38,099 bases of DNA from Chloroflexota bacterium (GTDB lineage: Bacteria > Chloroflexota > Dormibacteria > Dormibacterales > Dormibacteraceae), in NCBI GenBank assembly GCA_005881155.1, contig VBHN01000184.1:1-38099 (forward strand). Direction: 5' to 3'. Under the pieces are notes generated by a model. It ran no database searches, was not told the DNA's origin, and saw only the letters and a program-made list of their open reading frames with translations. This document shows, one piece after another, positions 33,407 to 38,099 of the stretch; positions within the stretch are counted from its first letter, which is position 1; the number at the start of each line of letters is the position of its first letter. The translations under genes were made by a program, and so were the position numbers.

Positions 33407-33415
33407 GAGGTTCGA

Positions 33416-34321
33416 ATGGACGCCGTCCTGGAAACCCATGACCTCTCCAAGTCATACGGCTCTCGCCCGGCGGTCAAGAAGCTCAACCTGAGCGTCGGCC
33501 AGGGCGAGATCTTCGGCTTTCTCGGTCCCAACGGCGCCGGCAAGACGACCACCATCCGGATGGCGTTGGGGCTGATCCGGCCCAGCGGCGGAACTGTCGA
33601 GGTGCTCGGCCAGGATGTCGCCAGGCACGGGGATCGGGTCCTGCCGCGGGTCGGCGCCCTCGTCGAATCCCCCGCCCTTTACCTCTACATGTCGGGCCGC
33701 GACAACCTGAAGGCGGTTGGCGACCTCCTCGGAGGCGTGCCCTCGCGGCGCATCGATGAAGTCCTCGAGCTGGTCGGACTGTCCGGCCGGCAGCGGGACC
33801 GGGTCAAGACCTACTCGATGGGCATGAAGCAGCGGCTGGGCCTCGCCATCGCTCTGCTCCACGACCCCGACCTCCTGATCCTCGACGAACCCGCAAACGG
33901 GCTCGACCCGGCGGGCATCGTGGAGATGCGCGACCTGCTCCGCGGGCTGGCGGCGGAAGGCAAGACCGTCTTCGTCTCAAGCCACGTCCTCGCCGAGGTC
34001 CAGCAGATCTGCGGCCGGGTGGCGATCATCAACCTCGGCGAGCTGGTCAAGGTGGCGCGGGTGGCAGAGCTGCTGGAGTCCCAAGGCGAGTTCGTGGTCT
34101 TGGTCGAGAACGCCGAGGCGGTGCTCGAGCTGCTCCAGCGCCAGGACTGGGGACGCAGCGCCCGGATGGACGGTGGCAGCCTCATCTGCTCCTCTCCGAC
34201 GGGGCGCGGCCGCGACCTCGCCCGCTTCCTGGCCGGCGCCGGCCACTGGCCAGACTCCCTGGCCGAGCGACACCAGGATCTCGAGGACATCTTCCTGAGC
34301 CTCACCGGGGGAGATCGATGA
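33416..34321 (+). CDS. ABC transporter ATP-binding protein (ABC-2/drug-export type)
   Basis: A 301-residue ATPase from ATG 33416. Walker A is GFLGPNGAGKTTTIRM, the signature helix reads KTYSMGMKQRLGLAIALL (SMGMKQ, as often seen in CcmA/BcrA-type exporters, in place of LSGGQ), Walker B is LLILDEPANGLDP, and the switch is FVSSHVLAE. A C-terminal extension of about 80 residues ends in LEDIFLSLTGGDR, typical of antibiotic- or lipid-exporting pairs. It is the second gene after ppx, and its stop overlaps the permease start (ATGA). The substrate is unknown. Confidence 0.95.
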   Translation: MDAVLETHDLSKSYGSRPAVKKLNLSVGQGEIFGFLGPNGAGKTTTIRMALGLIRPSGGTVEVLGQDVARHGDRVLPRVGALVESPALYLYMSGRDNLKAVGDLLGGVPSRRIDEVLELVGLSGRQRDRVKTYSMGMKQRLGLAIALLHDPDLLILDEPANGLDPAGIVEMRDLLRGLAAEGKTVFVSSHVLAEVQQICGRVAIINLGELVKVARVAELLESQGEFVVLVENAEAVLELLQRQDWGRSARMDGGSLICSSPTGRGRDLARFLAGAGHWPDSLAERHQDLEDIFLSLTGGDR

Positions 34322-35235
34322 GCGCCGACACGGCCTCCGTTCGCAGCGTCCCGGCCGAGGCGCTGAGGTCGCCAGGGCCGAGCTTCCTCGGGGTGGTTCG
34401 CGGCGAGCTGTTGAAGCTGAGCCGCCAGCGCGCGCTCTGGGCGCTGCTCGCCGGCGGGACCCTGCTCCTGGTCGTGACCGGGCTCGCCCTGCTCACCACC
34501 GGCGACCTGGAGACCCGCTACAAGGCCAGCCACGAATCCTTCTTCGCCAACACCTTCGACATCCTGGGCGCGCTCTTCAACACCGGCTCCGGGATCGTCC
34601 TGCTCCTCTCCGCGGCGCGGCTCTTCGGGATGGAGTACAGCGGCGGGACGATCCGGATCCTGCTCGCGCGGGGAGTCGGGCGGCTGCAGCTCTACCTCGC
34701 CAAGCTGGTCGCCCTGGCGGTCCTCGGAGCAGGACTGCTGGTGGGCTTCACGGCCATCGCCGGCGCGATGATCGCGATCGCGATCCAGTCCTGGACCGGG
34801 TCGATCGGCGGTCTCACGTCGCTGCCGCCGGTCAGCGTCGAGCTGCTGAAGGTGATTCTCCTGGTGGCCCTGGTGAGCGTGGGCGTAACCGTGCTGCTGG
34901 GCTCGACCGCCGCCATCCTCGGCCGTTCGCTCTCCTTCGGGATGGCCGTGGCGATGGGATTCTTCCCGGCGGACAACTTCGGAACCTTGATCCTCTTCAT
35001 CCTCCAGCGAGTCACGCACAACGACGCCATCCTGAAGGTCAGCGCCTACTTGCTGGGTCCCAACCTCAACGTCCTGGTCTCGCTGCTGGAGCCCGGTCTC
35101 AAGCTGCGCCCGATCTTCGCCTCACCGCTCGTGACCGTCAGTGCCGCCCACGCCTGGACCGTGGTCGGTGTCTACTCCGCGGTGTTCTTGGCCGGCTCCG
35201 TCCTCCTGCTCGTTCGCCGAGACGTGCTCGAGTAG
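34318..35235 (+). CDS. ABC-2 type permease
   Basis: A 305-residue membrane protein from ATG 34318, overlapping the ATPase stop. A short cytoplasmic tail precedes about six helices. The first extracellular loop (TGDLETRYKASHESFFANTF) and the coupling region MEYSGGTIRILLARGVGRLQ are typical of BcrB/NatB-like ABC-2 permeases. It partners with the preceding ATPase. It ends 6 bp from the convergent pit gene, with no terminator between them. Confidence 0.92.
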   Translation: MSADTASVRSVPAEALRSPGPSFLGVVRGELLKLSRQRALWALLAGGTLLLVVTGLALLTTGDLETRYKASHESFFANTFDILGALFNTGSGIVLLLSAARLFGMEYSGGTIRILLARGVGRLQLYLAKLVALAVLGAGLLVGFTAIAGAMIAIAIQSWTGSIGGLTSLPPVSVELLKVILLVALVSVGVTVLLGSTAAILGRSLSFGMAVAMGFFPADNFGTLILFILQRVTHNDAILKVSAYLLGPNLNVLVSLLEPGLKLRPIFASPLVTVSAAHAWTVVGVYSAVFLAGSVLLLVRRDVLE

Positions 35236-35241
35236 CGTCCT

Positions 35242-36241
<1,000 letters not shown>

Positions 36242-36249
<8 letters not shown>

Positions 36250-36850
36250 TCTTGATCGAGATGGTCTCCAGGACGTTGGCGGCTGTCTCGCAGCCGTCCA
36301 TGGTTGCCTCGAGGAGGTCGTAGATGTCTTTCCACTTGACCAGTTCGGCCGGCGAGCTGTCGTCGGTGAAGAGGGCGGCGAGCGCCTCCCTGGTGATCAG
36401 GTCGGTCTCGTTCTCCAAGCGGTGGATCTCGATCCAGCGGGGCTCGAGCTCTTTGAAGCCCTCCAGGTCCTCGAGCGCGCGCGACATCACGTCGCCGGCC
36501 CGAGCCAGGTTCTCGCCCATCCGGCGGGCGTGGTCGCTGATCTCGCGGACGTGGTAGAGGTCGATCTTGTCCGACACCTCCTCGGCCAGGTCGACGATGT
36601 CGTCGAGGGCGGAGGCGAGGGCGAGGATGTCCTCGCGCTCGATCGGCGTCACGAAGGTGCGGTTGACCAGGCTGTAGATCTCGTGGGCCACGTCGTCGGC
36701 CTGGTGCTCGAGGTCGCGCAGACGGGGATGCCGGGAGCGGCCTTCGAGTAAGCCTTTGGAGAGCTCGACCAGGGCCTCGTGAACAAGCTGGCCCTGCTTC
36801 GAGAAGAGCTCGTAGAACCGTCGCTCCTGGGGAACCAGGCTGAATTTCAA
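36242..36850 (-). CDS. DUF47/PhoU-like Pit accessory protein
   Basis: A 202-residue helical protein. TTG 36850 is chosen over the track's GTG 36856 because AGGAGGT would abut the GTG, while it is 6 nt from the TTG, and translation from TTG gives MKFSLVPQERRFYELF, the usual DUF47 N-terminus. Conserved segments include DLEHQADDVAHEIYSLVNRT and TPIEREDILALASALDDIVD, the E/D-rich metal-binding helices of the PhoU fold. DUF47 proteins are encoded with Pit and regulate it. The operon is headed by a PHO-box-like repeat. Confidence 0.93.
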
Positions 36851-36886
36851 GTGCACACCTCCTGCGCGAAGAGCGTAAGGGTGCGG

Positions 36887-36905
36887 GGTTAAGGCGAGGT
36901 TAAGG
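36887..36905 (-). promoter_or_regulatory. PHO-box-like direct repeat upstream of the DUF47-pit operon
   Basis: GGTTAAGG occurs twice (36887-36894 and 36898-36905) with an 11-bp period; read in the gene's direction it is CCTTAACC-N3-CCTTAACC. PhoB/PhoP boxes are direct repeats with 11-bp period that replace the -35. In gene direction TACGCT, a possible -10, lies 8-10 bp after the repeat, at the right distance, and the TTG start is 37 bp away. The consensus differs in detail from E. coli and Streptomyces boxes. Confidence 0.55.
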
Positions 36906-36921
36906 CTTTCCCTGCAGCCTG

Positions 36922-37392
36922 CTAGGGGGCGAGGGAACGGAAGCGCCGGTCGGCCATCTCGCGGGCGTGGCCGGTTCGGCGGTCGATCTGCGCGCGGCGC
37001 TCGCTGCTGGCCCGCCGGTCGGTCAGCACCTGGACGTGCTGCCGGCGGCGATCGTGTCCCAGCCGGCGCTCCCAGCCCCGACGGTCATTGGCGAGCCGGC
37101 GCCCGCTGCCGGCACGCCGCTCCACCTCGGGGGGTGGGGTGGCTGAAGGCTGGTCGACCTCGGCCGCGAACGCCTCGAACTGCTCGATCAGCTCCAGCCC
37201 CAGCTCGGGCAGCGTGATGCTGACCGCCTCCAGGAACCCGCCGGCGCGGTTGAGCGCCTTGGTCGCTACCAGCAGCGCTCGGGGTGACAGCTCTCCGGAG
37301 GGGATGCCACCGGAGGCTTCGGCAACCGCCGCCCTGGCATCCGCCAGCATGTTCTCGAACCGCCGTTTTGCCTTCTCGGCCCGTTCGTCCAA
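36922..37392 (-). CDS. Protein with Arg-pair repeats (DRR/ERR), unknown function
   Basis: A 156-residue protein from TTG 37392, with AGGAG 7 nt upstream. Residues 1 to about 80 are helical (KAKRRFENMLADARAAVAEA). The C-terminal 65 residues repeat an RR pair roughly every six residues (ERRAGSGRRLANDRRGWERR, then TDRRASSERRAQIDRRTG). Such DRR/ERR arrays occur at the ends of various bacterial signalling proteins; their role is not established, and binding to acidic polymers (nucleic acid, polyP, lipid) is a reasonable guess. It lies upstream of the Pit operon but is separated from it by the PHO-box-like promoter. Confidence 0.65.
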   Translation of the reverse strand: MDERAEKAKRRFENMLADARAAVAEASGGIPSGELSPRALLVATKALNRAGGFLEAVSITLPELGLELIEQFEAFAAEVDQPSATPPPEVERRAGSGRRLANDRRGWERRLGHDRRRQHVQVLTDRRASSERRAQIDRRTGHAREMADRRFRSLAP

Positions 37393-37610
37393 TTAACTCC
37401 TCCGCCGCCTTCGGGCGCTGCGGACTCAGATGGGATGGAACAGGATAATTCCGGTCGCCGGCAATCGCCCATACGTTTGGCCAACATCTCGCTGACTGGA
37501 AACAGCCATGACAGGGCGGCGACAAGAGAGTAGGGTTTCGCCCGCCGACCCCAGAGGGACTGCGCGTAGAGCGTAGAAAGAGGGGCCGGAAATCGAGGGA
37601 GGGGGCCGGA
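37393..37610. other. 218-bp divergent intergenic region
   Basis: This region separates the Arg-repeat gene (minus) from the FG-GAP gene (plus). On the minus strand TTATCC near 37443-37448 could be a -10 for the Arg-repeat gene. On the plus strand a purine-rich GAGGGAGGGGG at 37595-37605 provides the FG-GAP ribosome site. A GGGCGG/CCGCCC inverted pair flanks 37517-37550. No convincing -35/-10 pair was found. Confidence 0.3.
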
Positions 37611-38099
37611 ATGCCGGAGTTGACTCGCGCCCGCTTGGGCATCGCGCGTGCCGTTCGAACGCTGCTGGTCGTCGCGCTGTCGGCAGCCACGGTCGCGGCC
37701 TCCGCCATCCCTGCCCTCGCGTCCTTCAATCCCGCCCTCAACACGCCCGCCGGGACCACCCCCGCCGCTGTCGCGACCGGCGACTTCAACGGGGACAGCC
37801 GCCTGGACCTCGCCGTCGCCGACCAGGGCTCGAACCGGGTCACGATCCTGTTCGGCAACGGCTCCGGCGGCTTCAGCGCGGGTCCGAGCTACACCGTCGG
37901 TAAGGCGCCCGGCGCAATCGTCGCGGCCGACCTGAACGGCGACGGCAAGCTCGACCTGGTCGTGGCCAACGGCGGGTCGCACAGCGTCTCGATCCTGCTC
38001 GGCAACGGTTCCGGTGGCTTCACCTACGGTCCGTCCGTTTCGGTCGGCAGTGATCCGGCCGCACTGGCGGTGGCGGACCTCAATGGCGACGGGAAGCCG
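37611..38099 (+). CDS. Secreted FG-GAP/VCBS-repeat protein, 5' part cut by window edge
   Basis: The plus strand is open from ATG 37611 to the window end (163 residues), so the gene is absent from the ORF track. A signal peptide (RTLLVVALSAATVAASAIPALA) is followed by repeats with calcium-binding signatures: TGDFNGDSRLDLAVADQGSN, AADLNGDGKLDLVVANGG and VADLNGDGKP, each with a linking ILFGNGSGGF-type strand. These are FG-GAP/VCBS blades of an integrin-like beta-propeller, usually extracellular and involved in adhesion or carbohydrate binding. The number of repeats and any C-terminal domain lie beyond the window. Confidence 0.88.
   Translation, partial: MPELTRARLGIARAVRTLLVVALSAATVAASAIPALASFNPALNTPAGTTPAAVATGDFNGDSRLDLAVADQGSNRVTILFGNGSGGFSAGPSYTVGKAPGAIVAADLNGDGKLDLVVANGGSHSVSILLGNGSGGFTYGPSVSVGSDPAALAVADLNGDGKP

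Noticed and set aside
33403-33422. GGTTCGAAT resembling a tRNA T-loop
   Set aside because: No acceptor, D or anticodon arms can be built around it, and it lies at the ppx stop/ABC start junction.

Overview
The window is high-GC, densely packed bacterial DNA with many GTG and TTG starts, start/stop overlaps, and -10-like hexamers a few bases before start codons, which suggests leaderless mRNAs. A sortase, two tandem class A PBPs, a CAP-domain secreted protein, PspAB with HtpX, and CYTH/CHAD with PPK1 point to a monoderm Terrabacteria lineage (Actinomycetota, Chloroflexota or Ca. Dormibacterota-like, probably from soil). I cannot place it more precisely from sequence alone. I saw no rRNA, tRNA, CRISPR array, insertion sequence or prophage, and no gene-free stretch reaches 300 bp.

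Layout. 0-6.3 kb: start of an oligoendopeptidase F gene cut by the window edge, a CorA channel divergent from an MFS exporter, a DinB protein divergent from a lipocalin/CrtC-like protein, and a GMC oxidoreductase whose start codon overlaps that of a small membrane protein. 6.4-10.3 kb: a secreted penicillin-acylase-type hydrolase disrupted by a frameshift, then a C-terminally anchored propeller-like protein. 10.3-20.2 kb (cell envelope): two translationally coupled class A PBPs, a small Cys protein missed as a shadow, a cupin, a sortase, YggT, a CAP protein with a structured leader, HtpX with PspAB, an HIHH membrane protein, and a strongly promoted helical protein with an Arg-rich tail. 20.3-27 kb: a LysE exporter; a four-gene minus-strand operon (TPR, K+ channel with RCK, haloalkane-dehalogenase-like hydrolase, CDF transporter with three tandem C-terminal domains); two coupled GNAT genes; an alkaline-phosphatase-superfamily protein.

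27-37 kb is the most coherent functional block. A minus-strand operon runs ppk1, CYTH-CHAD, NUDIX, fumC, phosphodiesterase. Divergent from it are ppx/gppA and an ABC-2 transporter. Next come a Pit phosphate transporter and its DUF47/PhoU-like partner, preceded by an 11-bp-period direct repeat resembling a PHO box. Together these read as a phosphate uptake and polyphosphate storage/turnover module. The window ends in an Arg-repeat protein and the start of a secreted FG-GAP/VCBS protein.

Main points for follow-up: an in-frame TAG inside an otherwise full-length fumarase; the frameshifted acylase, which also appears to lack its nucleophile; symmetric bidirectional -10 elements in 23-30 bp divergent gaps; a nested hairpin that sequesters the CAP gene's ribosome site; the PHO-box-like repeat; and the triple-domain CDF transporter. 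The two disrupted genes could be real decay or assembly errors, and only read-level evidence can tell.
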